Position numbers and translations under genes: made by a program. Under the pieces are notes generated by a model. That model was not told where the DNA came from and did no database searches. It saw only the letters and a program-made list of their open reading frames with translations. Source: Microbacterium sp. H83 (GTDB taxonomy: Bacteria > Actinomycetota > Actinomycetes > Actinomycetales > Microbacteriaceae). Taken from it: a stretch of DNA of 64,000 nucleotides. Position 1 is the stretch's first letter. Every line of letters starts with the position of its first letter. Of this stretch, positions 39,849 through 48,889 are shown piece by piece. The stretch covers positions 124,001 through 188,000 of the forward strand of contig NZ_LWCU01000023.1 of the NCBI RefSeq assembly GCF_001650405.1. Direction: 5' to 3'.

Positions 39849-40871
39849 TCAGCGGCGGGCGAGCCCTCGGTTGATCTCTCGTCCCCAGAACGGTCCGCGG
39901 TAGAGGAACGCCGTGTAGCCCTGCACGAGGGTCGCGCCGGCGTCGAGGCGCTCCTGCACGTCGGAGGGCGTCTCCACTCCCCCGACGGCGATCACGCAGA
40001 AGTCCGACGGGACGACTCCGCGGACGAGGCGCAGCACCTGCAGCGACCGCTCCTTGAGCGGCGCTCCCGAGAGCCCGCCGGCACCGGCCGCCTCGACGAT
40101 CGCGGGATCGGTCAGCAGTCCGTCCCTGCTGACGGTCGTGTTGTGCGCGATGACGCCGGCGAGTCCTTCGTCGACCGCCATCGTCGCGATGGCCGTGATC
40201 TCCTCGTCGGGCAGGTCGGGGGCGATCTTGACGAGCAGGGGCGTCTCGCCCGACGCCGCTCGAACGGCGCGCAGCAGCGGCGCCAGCGTCTCGACCGCCT
40301 GCAGTCCGCGAAGGCCCGGCGTGTTCGGAGAGGACACGTTGACCGCGAGGTAGTCCGCGAGCGGAGCCAGGCGACGTGCGGATGCGACGTAGTCCGCCGT
40401 CGCGTCCTCGACGTCGACGACCCGGCTCTTGCCGATGTTCACCCCCACGACCGTGTCCGGCGCTCCGCGGCGGAGCGCGGCGAGGCGTCGGGCCACCGCA
40501 TCCGCTCCCTGGTTGTTGAACCCCATGCGGTTCACGACCGCCCGGTCCGCGATGAGACGGAACAGCCGCGGCTTCGGGTTGCCGTCCTGCGGGATGGCGG
40601 TCACGGTGCCGACCTCGACGTGCCCGAAGCCGAGCGCGGCCAGCCCCCGCACCCCGACGGCGTTCTTGTCGAAGCCGGCCGCGATGCCGAACGGCGAGGG
40701 GAAGGTCACGCCGAGCGCCTCGACCCGCAGGGACGCGTCCGGTCTGGTGAGCGCGCGCGTCGCCCACGCGAACGGGGGCGCTCCGAGCACGCGGATCACC
40801 GCCATGCCGGCGTGGTGGGCGAACTCGGGATCGAAGCGCGAGAGGACAGCGCGGAAGAGCAGCGGATACAT
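39849..40871 (-). CDS. pyrD: Dihydroorotate dehydrogenase (quinone), class 2
   Basis: Oxidises dihydroorotate to orotate with electrons to the quinone pool. 340 residues; the N-terminal helix (YPLLFRAVLSRFDPEFAHHAG) marks the membrane-associated class 2. FMN site GIAAGFDKN near 60-68, catalytic Ser in VNVSSPNTPGLR near 175, VGGVETP near 295. No ribosome site precedes ATG 40871; TAATCT ends seven bases upstream and its TAA is the nrdR stop. Confidence 0.96.
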   Translation of the reverse strand: MYPLLFRAVLSRFDPEFAHHAGMAVIRVLGAPPFAWATRALTRPDASLRVEALGVTFPSPFGIAAGFDKNAVGVRGLAALGFGHVEVGTVTAIPQDGNPKPRLFRLIADRAVVNRMGFNNQGADAVARRLAALRRGAPDTVVGVNIGKSRVVDVEDATADYVASARRLAPLADYLAVNVSSPNTPGLRGLQAVETLAPLLRAVRAASGETPLLVKIAPDLPDEEITAIATMAVDEGLAGVIAHNTTVSRDGLLTDPAIVEAAGAGGLSGAPLKERSLQVLRLVRGVVPSDFCVIAVGGVETPSDVQERLDAGATLVQGYTAFLYRGPFWGREINRGLARR

Positions 40872-40878
40872 CCCTGCC

Positions 40879-40884
40879 AGATTA
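40879..40884 (-). promoter_or_regulatory. -10 box of leaderless pyrD promoter, overlapping nrdR stop
   Basis: TAATCT on the minus strand at -13 to -8 of the pyrD ATG. The first three bases are the nrdR TAA stop codon. Confidence 0.55.
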
Positions 40885-41352
40885 CCGGTCGGCGGGCTCC
40901 CGCTCCGTGTGGTCGGCGCGCAGCTCGGTGATGGCGCTCTCGAAGTCCTCCAGCGACTCGAACGCCTGGTAGACGCTCGCGAAACGGAGGTAGGCGACCT
41001 CGTCGAGATCGCGCAGCGGGCCGAGGATCGCGAGCCCGATCTCGTTGGCGTCGAGCTGCGAGACGCCGGTCTGGCGCACCGCCTCCTCCACGCGCTGCGC
41101 GAGGATGGCGAGGTCGGCCTCGGTCACCGGACGTCCCTGGCAGGCCTTGCGGACGCCGGAGATGACCTTCTCACGACTGAAGGGCTCCATCACGCCGGAG
41201 CGCTTGATGACATTGAGGCTCGCCGTCTCGGTGGTCGTGAACCGCCCGCCGCACTCGGGGCACTGACGTCGCCGTCGGATCGACAGACCGTCGTCGCTGG
41301 TGCGCGAATCGATGACACGGGAGTCGGGATGACGGCAGAAGGGGCAGTGCAT
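40882..41352 (-). CDS. nrdR: Ribonucleotide reductase repressor NrdR
   Basis: Zinc-ribbon and ATP-cone repressor of ribonucleotide reductase genes. 156 residues: zinc ribbon with CPFC (3-6) and CPEC (31-34 region), then the ATP-cone ([29 protein letters not shown] near 49-77). No nrd genes are in the window, so its targets lie elsewhere. ATG 41352 has no ribosome site; TAGGAT ends seven bases upstream, starting in the hisD stop. Confidence 0.96.
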   Translation of the reverse strand: MHCPFCRHPDSRVIDSRTSDDGLSIRRRRQCPECGGRFTTTETASLNVIKRSGVMEPFSREKVISGVRKACQGRPVTEADLAILAQRVEEAVRQTGVSQLDANEIGLAILGPLRDLDEVAYLRFASVYQAFESLEDFESAITELRADHTEREPADR

Positions 41353-41359
41353 CTGACCG

Positions 41360-41365
41360 ATCCTA
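41360..41365 (-). promoter_or_regulatory. -10 box of leaderless nrdR promoter, overlapping hisD stop
   Basis: TAGGAT on the minus strand at -13 to -8 of the nrdR ATG. The first three bases are the hisD TAG stop codon. Confidence 0.55.
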
Positions 41366-42667
41366 CGCGGTGAAGCGCGCCTCGACGGCGTCGCCGTGGG
41401 CGGGCAGAGCCTCGCTGTGCGCGAGCGCGACCACGCCGGCCCTGACCTCGGCGAGAGCGGCGCGGTCGTACGAGATCACCTGCTGCGGGCGCAGGAACGT
41501 GTATGCCCCGAGGCCCGGCGCGTAGCGCGCCTGACCGCCGGTCGGCAGCACGTGGTTGCTCCCCGCCATGTAGTCGCCGAGACTCACCGGCGTGTGGTCG
41601 CCGACGAACACGGCCCCTGCGCTGGTGAACGACGCCGCGGCGGCCTCGGCATCCACCAGGTGGAGTTCGAGGTGCTCCGGCGCATACGCGTTGCTGAACG
41701 AGGTCGCCATCGCGCGGTCGTCGACGAGCACGATGGCGGACTGCGGTCCGTCGAGTGCGACGGAGACGCGGTCGGCGTGCCGCGTCGCGGCGGACTGCCG
41801 GGCGATCTCCGCACCGACGGCGTCTGCGAGCTCCTGCGAATCCGTCACCAGCACGGCGGAAGCCTGCTCGTCGTGCTCCGCCTGGCTCACCAGATCGGCG
41901 GCAACGAGGCGCGCGTCGGCCGACGAGTCGGCCACGACGAGGATCTCGGTCGCCCCCGCCTCGGAGTCGGTGCCGACGACGCCCGCGACGGCGCGCTTCG
42001 CCGAGGCCACATAGTTGTTGCCGGGCCCCGACACGGTGTCGACCGGGTCGAGACCGATCGCGTCGATGCCGTGGGCGAACGCGCCGATGGCGCCGGCGCC
42101 GCCCATGGCGTAGATCTCCGTCACGCCCAGCAGGCCGGCCGCGGCGAGGATGGTCGGGTGGATGCGGCCGTCCTGGTCGGACTGCGGCGGCGAGGCCAGG
42201 GCGATCTGCTGCACGCCGGCGACCTGCGCCGGCACCACGTTCATGATCACGCTCGACGGGTAGACCGCCTTGCCTCCGGGGATGTACACGCCCACACGGT
42301 GCACCGGCTGCCAGCGCTGCGTGATCGTCGCGCCCGGGCCGATCTCCGTCACCCGGGCTGCGGGCACCTGGGCGGTGGAGGCCTCACGCACGCGGCGGAT
42401 CGCCTCTTCCAGCGCCGACCGCACCGCGGCGTCGAGCGACTCGAGCGCGTCGGCGACGTGCTCGGCAGGTACGCGGATCGCGTGTCCGGCGACGCGATCG
42501 AAGCGTTCGGCCTGCTCGCGCAGAGCCGCTTCTCCCCGCTCGCGCACGTCCTCGACGATGCGGGCCGCGGTGTCGAGGGCTTCGGCACGGGCCTGCGTGG
42601 CGCGCGGAACGGCCGCGAGCATGTCAGCCGGCGAGAGCTCGCGCCCCCGCAGATCGATGGTGCGCAC
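41363..42667 (-). CDS. hisD: Histidinol dehydrogenase
   Basis: Oxidises histidinol twice with NAD to histidine. 434 residues: [23 protein letters not shown] near 118-140, the signature [36 protein letters not shown] near 195-230, zinc-binding His in SQAEHDEQA near 250, and [20 protein letters not shown] near 365. GTG 42667 follows AAGGG and lies two bases after the upstream stop, so it is coupled to the membrane-protein gene. No other his gene is in the window. Confidence 0.97.
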   Translation of the reverse strand: MRTIDLRGRELSPADMLAAVPRATQARAEALDTAARIVEDVRERGEAALREQAERFDRVAGHAIRVPAEHVADALESLDAAVRSALEEAIRRVREASTAQVPAARVTEIGPGATITQRWQPVHRVGVYIPGGKAVYPSSVIMNVVPAQVAGVQQIALASPPQSDQDGRIHPTILAAAGLLGVTEIYAMGGAGAIGAFAHGIDAIGLDPVDTVSGPGNNYVASAKRAVAGVVGTDSEAGATEILVVADSSADARLVAADLVSQAEHDEQASAVLVTDSQELADAVGAEIARQSAATRHADRVSVALDGPQSAIVLVDDRAMATSFSNAYAPEHLELHLVDAEAAAASFTSAGAVFVGDHTPVSLGDYMAGSNHVLPTGGQARYAPGLGAYTFLRPQQVISYDRAALAEVRAGVVALAHSEALPAHGDAVEARFTA

Positions 42668-42669
42668 GG

Positions 42670-44070
42670 TCAGCCCTTCGTGATGTCTGCGATGTCGTGC
42701 AGGTAGCCGATCCTGCCGTCGTCGTGTCGAACCACGTAGGCGCCGCCGCGATCCTCGATCACGAGCGCCCAGGCGCTCGGGCCGATGCGGAAGAGCACGT
42801 CGCCGCGCTCGTCGTGCACGTCGCGCTCGGTGGGCGCGAGGATCCAGAACGGCTGCCCCGTCTCGGGCGTGGCGGCGGGTGCGAGGTCGGCGTCGGTCGA
42901 CGGATCCACCGCGGGGAACGCCGTCGTCTCGGTGGCGTCGACGTCCTGCGCCGTCGTGCCCATGAGCGACTCGATGCTGCCCGTGTCGGAGACGATCTCG
43001 GGCTCCTGGTTCCACGAACGGCGAGAGTAGGACGGCACGTAGTCGTCCTCTGCGGTCGCCTGCTCGGTGCCGGTGCCCCCGCCGGACGCGTGGGACGCGA
43101 GCGGGACCTGCTCGGCGATATCGAGCCGGGCGACCTCGTCGGTGGCCTGCTGGCCGGACAGCTCGACGTCGAGCTCCGCCGGGGCCCCCGCGCTCGGCGT
43201 GGTCACCGCGGATGACCGCTCGTCGCCGAGGCCGGGGCTGTAGGTCGGGGCCGGGTCGGAGACGACGGCCGGACCCGCCGCCGCGGCCGTGAGGCCGTCG
43301 GCGGTGAGGCCGTCGGCGGTCGGGGGCGAGGCGGTGAGGCCGTCGGCGGTCGGGGGCGCAGCGGCGAAGCCGTCGGCGTCGGGCGAGGCGTCGGTGCCGT
43401 CTGCAGCCTGCGTCGTCGGGGCCTCCTCCGACCTCGGCGTCGATTCGGGGCGCGGCCGGGCGATGACCGGACGGACCGGATTGGCGTTGCGGTGCGCGAG
43501 GGTGACCAGGCGACCGTGGAAGTCCTCCTTCAGTCCCGGGATCAGCGGGGCGAAGACGGTCAGGACGACGAGCGCGAGCGACGCGACCAGCTGGACGATG
43601 CCGTTCGCGCTGAGTGCGACGATCCCGAAGTCGATGCTGACCGCGACAAGGTTCCACAGGTCCGCGATCCAGTACACGGCCGCGACCGAGAAGGCGACCG
43701 AGGCGAACTGGTCGATGCCCAGCGAGCCGACTCGGCGGATGCCGTCCGGTGAGAACCGTCGCAGGATCAGCAGGAACACCGCGACCGTCGGGACGCCGAT
43801 CGGAAGGATCCACTGGATGCCCGTGCCCCAGATCGATGCGTCGGCGAGGTGCGGGAAGAACGACGCGATGAACGCGACCAGCCAGACGCCGACGATCAGC
43901 AGCTCTCGCAGGGTGAACCCGAGGATGCCGAACTCCGGCGTGACCTCGTCGTCGTACAGGACGCCGTCTTCGGGTTCGAACGACTCGTCGTCGACGAGGT
44001 GCTCCGCTGACGTCGTCGCGTCCTGGGCGTCCGGCGCCTCGTCGTCGCGGAAGGAAGAGTCCGTGCTCAT
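42670..44070 (-). CDS. Membrane protein with repeat-rich cytosolic tail, unknown
   Basis: 466 residues; I do not recognise a named family. An acidic N-terminus (to about 48) is followed by four hydrophobic segments (about 52-68, 78-97, 115-135, 145-170), then a long low-complexity Pro/Ala/Ser/Asp region with ten-residue TADGLTA-type repeats near 240-260, and a folded C-terminus (FWILAPTERDVHDERGDVLFRIG...DGRIGYLHDIADI). Related Microbacterium proteins sit at the same place before hisD. AAAGGA five bases before ATG 44070 supports the start. Confidence 0.8.
   Translation of the reverse strand: MSTDSSFRDDEAPDAQDATTSAEHLVDDESFEPEDGVLYDDEVTPEFGILGFTLRELLIVGVWLVAFIASFFPHLADASIWGTGIQWILPIGVPTVAVFLLILRRFSPDGIRRVGSLGIDQFASVAFSVAAVYWIADLWNLVAVSIDFGIVALSANGIVQLVASLALVVLTVFAPLIPGLKEDFHGRLVTLAHRNANPVRPVIARPRPESTPRSEEAPTTQAADGTDASPDADGFAAAPPTADGLTASPPTADGLTADGLTAAAAGPAVVSDPAPTYSPGLGDERSSAVTTPSAGAPAELDVELSGQQATDEVARLDIAEQVPLASHASGGGTGTEQATAEDDYVPSYSRRSWNQEPEIVSDTGSIESLMGTTAQDVDATETTAFPAVDPSTDADLAPAATPETGQPFWILAPTERDVHDERGDVLFRIGPSAWALVIEDRGGAYVVRHDDGRIGYLHDIADITKG
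43289..43387. repeat. 30-bp in-frame tandem repeat
   Basis: Two copies at 43301-43330 and 43331-43360 differ only in the last two bases; a shorter copy precedes and a degenerate one follows. Each codes for ten residues of the linker in the membrane protein. Confidence 0.8.
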
Positions 44071-44125
44071 GGGAGTCCTTTCGTCACGGTGCGGGCGTCG
44101 GCGGCCCTGCACCCAACGGATCCTG

Positions 44126-44152
44126 ATTTTACCCGGGTGCGTCCTGGAGGAC
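44126..44152 (-). promoter_or_regulatory. Promoter of membrane protein-hisD operon
   Basis: TAAAAT (44131-44126, minus strand) in GGGTAAAATC, the same ten bases as at erpA. The palindrome GTCCT-GG-AGGAC (44141-44152) lies between the -10 and the -35 region. Confidence 0.45.
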
Positions 44153-44179
44153 AGTACAGGAATCGTGTGAGGCGGGCTC

Positions 44180-47100
44180 TCAGCCGAGGCAGGCGGGGCC
44201 CAGGAGCGACTTGAGATCGCCGAAGAGATCGGCCGAGACCTTCACCGGCATCGGCACGTCGAAGACCTTGGCCGTCCCGCCGCGATGCACGCGCAGGACC
44301 ACCTCGGTCTCCCCGTTGTGACGGCGCAGAACGTCGGCGAGCTCGTTCATCACGCGCTCGGTGGCCCTCTGCTCCGCCAGCACGAGCGCCAGCGGACCAG
44401 CCGCGTCGAACGAGCCGACATCCGGTGCGAACGCGGACTGCGCGTGCAGGTTGAGACCATCGTCGCGTCGCGACACCCGACCGCGGACGGCGAGGATCGA
44501 GTCCTGCTGCAGGATGTGCTGGAACTCGGTGTAGGTCTTGCCCATGAACATGACCGTCACCTCGCCGTTGAAATCCTCGACGGTGATCATGCCGTAGGGG
44601 TTGCCGCTGGCCTTGGCGACGCGATGCTGCACGCTGGTGACGAGTCCGGCGACCGTGACCTGGTCGCCGTCCTGCAGATCCTCGGAGTTGTTGAGGTCAT
44701 GGATCGAGATCGACGCGTGCTTGGCGAGCGGCACCTCGAGCCCGGCGAGCGGGTGATCCGAGACGTACAGGCCGAGCATCTCCCGCTCGAACGCGAGCTT
44801 GTCCTTCTTGATCCACTCGGGGCGTGCGGGGACCTTCGCCGGCGCCGCCTCCTCCATGCCGTCGTAGAGACTGTCGAAGTCGAAGCCGATGGCGCCCTGC
44901 GCCTCGTTGCGCTTGCGATCGACAGCCGCTTCGACGGCATCCTCGTGGACTTCGAGGAGTGCTCGGCGCGAGTCGCCCATCGAGTCGAATGCCCCCGCCT
45001 TGATGAGGGACTCGACCGTGCGCTTGTTCGACACGTGCAGCGGCACCTTGTCGAGGAAGTGGTGGAACGACGTGAAGCGCTCGTCCTTGCGGGCCTGCAC
45101 GATGCCGTCGACGACGTTGCTGCCCACGTTCCGCACGGCGCCGAGACCGAAGCGGATGTCGTCTCCGACGGCGGCGAAGTAATTGATCGACTCGGAGACG
45201 TCCGGCGGCAGCACCTTGATGCCCATGCGGCGGCACTCGTTCAGATAGAGCGCCATCTTGTCCTTCGAGTCGCCGACGCTGGTCAGCAGCGCCGCCATGT
45301 ACTCGGCGGGATAGTGAGACTTCAGGTAGGCGGTCCAGTACGACACGAGTCCGTAGGCCGCTGAGTGCGCTTTGTTGAAGGCGTAGTCGGAGAACGGCAG
45401 CAGGATCTCCCACAGCGCGTTGACCGCACCGTCCGAGTACCCGTTGGCGTGCATGCCCGCCTGGAAGCCCTCGAACTGCTTGTCCAGCTCGGACTTCTTC
45501 TTCTTGCCCATCGCGCGCCGGAGGATGTCGGCCTGTCCGAGCGAGAAGCCCGCCACGCGCTGGGCGATGGCCATGACCTGCTCCTGGTAGATGATCAGGC
45601 CGTACGACTCGTCGAGGATGTCGGCGAGCGACTCGGTGAACTCGGGATGGATCGGCGTGATCGGCTGCATGCCGTTCTTGCGGAGCGCGTAGTTCGTGTG
45701 CGAGTTCGCGCCCATGGGTCCCGGGCGGTACAGGGCGATGAGCGCCGAGATGTCGCCGAAGTTGTCGGGCTTCATCAGACGCATGAGCGAGCGCATCGGA
45801 CCGCCGTCGAGCTGGAAGACTCCGAGTGACTCGCCCTTGCCGAGCAGCTCGTACGCGCCGCGGTCGTCGAGGGCGAGGTGCTCGAGATCGAGCTCCTCGT
45901 TGCGGTTCGAACGGATGTTGTCGAGCGCGTCGGAGATGATCGTGAGGTTGCGCAGCCCGAGGAAGTCCATCTTGATCAGACCGAGCGTCTCGCAGGACGG
46001 ATAGTCGAACTGCGTGACGATCTGGCCGTCCTGCTCGCGGCGCATGATGGGGATGATGTCGAGCAGGGGTTCGGACGACATGATCACGCCGGCCGCGTGC
46101 ACGCCCCACTGGCGCTTGAGCCCCTCGAGTCCGAGGGCGCGGTCGAACACCGTCTTCGCCTCGGGATCGGTCTCGATCAGCGCGCGGAACTCGCTCGCCT
46201 CCTTGTACCGCGGGTGCGCCGAGTCGAACATGCCGTCGAGCGGCATGTCCTTGCCCATGACCGGCGGCGGCATCGCCTTGGTCAGTCGCTCGCCCATGCT
46301 GAACGGGAAGCCGAGGACGCGACCGGCGTCCTTCAGGGCCTGCTTGGACTTGATCGTGCCGTAGGTCACGATCTGAGCGACGCGCTCGGAGCCGTACTTC
46401 GCCGTGACGTAGTCGATGACCTCGCCGCGACGGCGGTCGTCGAAGTCGACGTCGAAGTCGGGCATCGAGACGCGGTCGGGGTTCAGGAAGCGCTCGAAGA
46501 TGAGCCCGTGCTCCAGAGGATCGAGATCGGTGATCTTCATCGCGTACGCGACCATCGAGCCTGCTCCGGAACCACGCCCAGGACCGACGCGGATGCCGTT
46601 GTCCTTCGCCCAGTTGATGAAGTCGGCGACGACGAGGAAGTAGCCGGGGAAGCCCATCTGCAGGATGATGCCGGTCTCGTACTCTGCCTGCTTGCGCACC
46701 TTGTCGGGGATTCCCCCCGGGTAGCGGTAGTGCAGCCCGTTCTCGACCTCCTTGATGAGCCAGCTGTCCTCGGTCTCGCCGTCCGGAACCGGGAAGCGCG
46801 GCATGTAGTTGGCGGAGGTGTTGAACTCGACCTCGCAGCGCTCCGCGATCAGCAGGGTGTTGTCGCACGCCTCGGGGTGGTCGCGGAACATCTGCCGCAT
46901 CTCGGCGGCCGTCTTGATGTAGTAGCCGTCGCCGTCGAACTTGAAGCGGTTGGGGTCGTCGAGCGTCGACCCCGACTGCACGCAGAGCAGAGCCGCGTGC
47001 GCATCCGCCTCGTGCTGATGCGTGTAGTGCGAGTCGTTGGTCGCGACGAGAGGGATGTGGAGGTCCTTCGCGAGGCGGAGCAGGTCGGTCATGACCCGAC

Positions 47101-47698
47101 GCTCGATCGACAGGCCGTGGTCCATGATCTCGGCGAAGTAGTTCTCCCTGCCGAAGATGTCCTGGAACTCCGCTGCCGCGGCGCGGGCCGCGTCGTACTG
47201 GCCGAGTCGAAGACGGGTCTGCACCTCGCCGGACGGGCAGCCCGTCGTGGCGATGAGTCCCTTGCCGTAGGTCTGCAGCAGCTCGCGATCCATGCGGGGC
47301 TTGAAGTAGTACCCCTCCATGCTCGAGCGCGAGCTCAGTCGGAAGAGATTGTGCATGCCCTCCGTGCTCTGACTCCACATCGTCATGTGGGTGTAGGCAC
47401 CGGACCCCGAGACGTCGTCGCTCTTCTGATCGGGTGATCCCCACTGCACGCGCGACTTGTCGCTGCGGTGCGTGCCCGGGGTGACGTAGGCCTCCAGACC
47501 GACGATGGGCTTGACCCCCGCCGCGTTCGCCGCCTTGTAGAACTCGAAGGCGGCGAACGTGTTGCCGTGGTCCGTCACGGCGATGGCCGGCATGCCGTAG
47601 TCGGCGGCCGCCTGGGTCATCGCGCCGATCTTCGCCGCACCGTCGAGCATCGAGTACTCGCTGTGCACGTGCAGATGGACGAAGGAGTCGGATGCCAT
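44180..47698 (-). CDS. dnaE: DNA polymerase III alpha subunit
   Basis: Replicative polymerase. 1172 residues: N-terminal PHP domain (FVHLHVHSEYSMLDGAAK near 6-23), catalytic palm with PDFDVDFDD near 410-418, finger domain, helix-hairpin-helix near 830-880, and an OB fold near 1000-1080 (VTVAGLVTSVQHRV). The PHP metal residues look intact, suggesting built-in proofreading as in mycobacterial DnaE1. ATG 47698 (MASDSFVHLH) has no ribosome site; TAGACT ends seven bases upstream. Confidence 0.97.
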   Translation of the reverse strand: MASDSFVHLHVHSEYSMLDGAAKIGAMTQAAADYGMPAIAVTDHGNTFAAFEFYKAANAAGVKPIVGLEAYVTPGTHRSDKSRVQWGSPDQKSDDVSGSGAYTHMTMWSQSTEGMHNLFRLSSRSSMEGYYFKPRMDRELLQTYGKGLIATTGCPSGEVQTRLRLGQYDAARAAAAEFQDIFGRENYFAEIMDHGLSIERRVMTDLLRLAKDLHIPLVATNDSHYTHQHEADAHAALLCVQSGSTLDDPNRFKFDGDGYYIKTAAEMRQMFRDHPEACDNTLLIAERCEVEFNTSANYMPRFPVPDGETEDSWLIKEVENGLHYRYPGGIPDKVRKQAEYETGIILQMGFPGYFLVVADFINWAKDNGIRVGPGRGSGAGSMVAYAMKITDLDPLEHGLIFERFLNPDRVSMPDFDVDFDDRRRGEVIDYVTAKYGSERVAQIVTYGTIKSKQALKDAGRVLGFPFSMGERLTKAMPPPVMGKDMPLDGMFDSAHPRYKEASEFRALIETDPEAKTVFDRALGLEGLKRQWGVHAAGVIMSSEPLLDIIPIMRREQDGQIVTQFDYPSCETLGLIKMDFLGLRNLTIISDALDNIRSNRNEELDLEHLALDDRGAYELLGKGESLGVFQLDGGPMRSLMRLMKPDNFGDISALIALYRPGPMGANSHTNYALRKNGMQPITPIHPEFTESLADILDESYGLIIYQEQVMAIAQRVAGFSLGQADILRRAMGKKKKSELDKQFEGFQAGMHANGYSDGAVNALWEILLPFSDYAFNKAHSAAYGLVSYWTAYLKSHYPAEYMAALLTSVGDSKDKMALYLNECRRMGIKVLPPDVSESINYFAAVGDDIRFGLGAVRNVGSNVVDGIVQARKDERFTSFHHFLDKVPLHVSNKRTVESLIKAGAFDSMGDSRRALLEVHEDAVEAAVDRKRNEAQGAIGFDFDSLYDGMEEAAPAKVPARPEWIKKDKLAFEREMLGLYVSDHPLAGLEVPLAKHASISIHDLNNSEDLQDGDQVTVAGLVTSVQHRVAKASGNPYGMITVEDFNGEVTVMFMGKTYTEFQHILQQDSILAVRGRVSRRDDGLNLHAQSAFAPDVGSFDAAGPLALVLAEQRATERVMNELADVLRRHNGETEVVLRVHRGGTAKVFDVPMPVKVSADLFGDLKSLLGPACLG

Positions 47699-47705
47699 GC
47701 GTTCG

Positions 47706-47711
47706 AGTCTA
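47706..47711 (-). promoter_or_regulatory. -10 box of leaderless dnaE promoter
   Basis: TAGACT on the minus strand at -13 to -8 of the dnaE ATG. Confidence 0.55.
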
Positions 47712-47773
47712 CTTTCGGCATCCGACATCGGGCGTCGACCGGCCCGCTCACCGACGGCTTCCGCCGGGCTCGG

Positions 47774-48889
47774 TCAGGGGGCCGAATCGACCACCCTGAC
47801 GCTCTGCGTCGTGACGTAGGTGGGCACGGAGTCCGGGACCACGGTCCCTCCCGACCCGAGCGTCGTCGTCAGTCGCGTCACCAGAGCCGTCCGGGTGTCG
47901 ATGGAGATCGAATCCGTACGCTCGTCCGGGGCGGAGCCGGCGAAGGTGAGGGTCACCACGTCTCCCTCACTGCCGGAGATCGCGATGCCCGGCACCAGGC
48001 TCAGCGCCCGGAACATCGCCGCACGGAGGTCCACGGGGGCCAGTCCAAGCTGCAGCTCCTGCATGAGGACCACCACGGCCGTCGCATCCTCCGTGCCGGG
48101 CTCCGCGCCGTGGCCGTACGCGACGATCCACTCGAGCAGCGCCGAGGGGTCGCGGGGCATCTCCGGGTAGTGCCGGAACATCTGGTTCGGCACGGCGTCG
48201 CCGGCGTTCGGATCCCCGCTGCCCTGGTAGCGCTGGATCGACGGCCCGCCCTCCGTCCGCCAGCGGAACTGGGCCAGCCACTCCTCGGATCGCGCCGCCG
48301 CGTCCGTGCCGAAGAGCTCGACGACCTCCAGTTCGGGAGCGAACACGTCGACCCACTCGCCCGAGGTGTCCCCTGGGATGTAGGACGTGTAGGAGTTCGT
48401 GACGATCCAGGCCGAGGTGGCCTGCGCGCGCGTCGAGTTCACGGGATCCTCGGGAGAGTACAGAACCAGCTGAGAGTTGTGGTGCTGGATCTCGAGGTAC
48501 TGGCCGGGGCCGGCGACGGGCCCCGGGTTCATCCCGAGGATGCTCGCTGCGCCCGTCAGCACGGAGGCGGCGGTGACCGGCTCGGCGGTCGGTTCCGGCG
48601 TCGGCGCCGGGGTGAACACGCCTCCCGGCTCGCGCGGTGGCACCGCCTCCACGACGGGCGCGGGCTGCGGCGCCGTGACGCCGGCGATCACGACGGCTGC
48701 GGCGGTCGCGATCGCCGCAGCCGCGACGATCCCCGAGGCCAGCACCCATCGACGCGTCTCCGGTCGGCGCGCCCGCCGCGGCTCCTCCGCCCGGATACCG
48801 TCCAGCAGCCGCGCGCGGGCGGCCGCGAGGTCGTGGTCCGCCACCTCCACGGAGGGAGCGATCCCCCTCACCTTCTCAACGATGTCCAA
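47774..48889 (-). CDS. CU044_5270-like membrane protein, partner of ECF sigma factor
   Basis: 371 residues: a short cytosolic N-terminus with VEVADHDLAAARARLLDGIRAEE, one membrane helix (about 49-70), a Pro-rich linker (PAPVVEAVPP...TPAPTPEPTAEP) and an extracellular domain of about 265 residues. This layout resembles the CU044_5270 family found beside ECF sigma genes and could be an anti-sigma or sensor, but no zinc-binding HxxxCxxC is present. TTG 48889 with GGAG six bases upstream is the start; it overlaps the sigma gene by 14 bp. Confidence 0.75.
   Translation of the reverse strand: MDIVEKVRGIAPSVEVADHDLAAARARLLDGIRAEEPRRARRPETRRWVLASGIVAAAAIATAAAVVIAGVTAPQPAPVVEAVPPREPGGVFTPAPTPEPTAEPVTAASVLTGAASILGMNPGPVAGPGQYLEIQHHNSQLVLYSPEDPVNSTRAQATSAWIVTNSYTSYIPGDTSGEWVDVFAPELEVVELFGTDAAARSEEWLAQFRWRTEGGPSIQRYQGSGDPNAGDAVPNQMFRHYPEMPRDPSALLEWIVAYGHGAEPGTEDATAVVVLMQELQLGLAPVDLRAAMFRALSLVPGIAISGSEGDVVTLTFAGSAPDERTDSISIDTRTALVTRLTTTLGSGGTVVPDSVPTYVTTQSVRVVDSAP

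Noticed and set aside
43289..43387. CRISPR-like array
   Set aside because: The repeats are directly tandem, in frame and coding, with no spacers.
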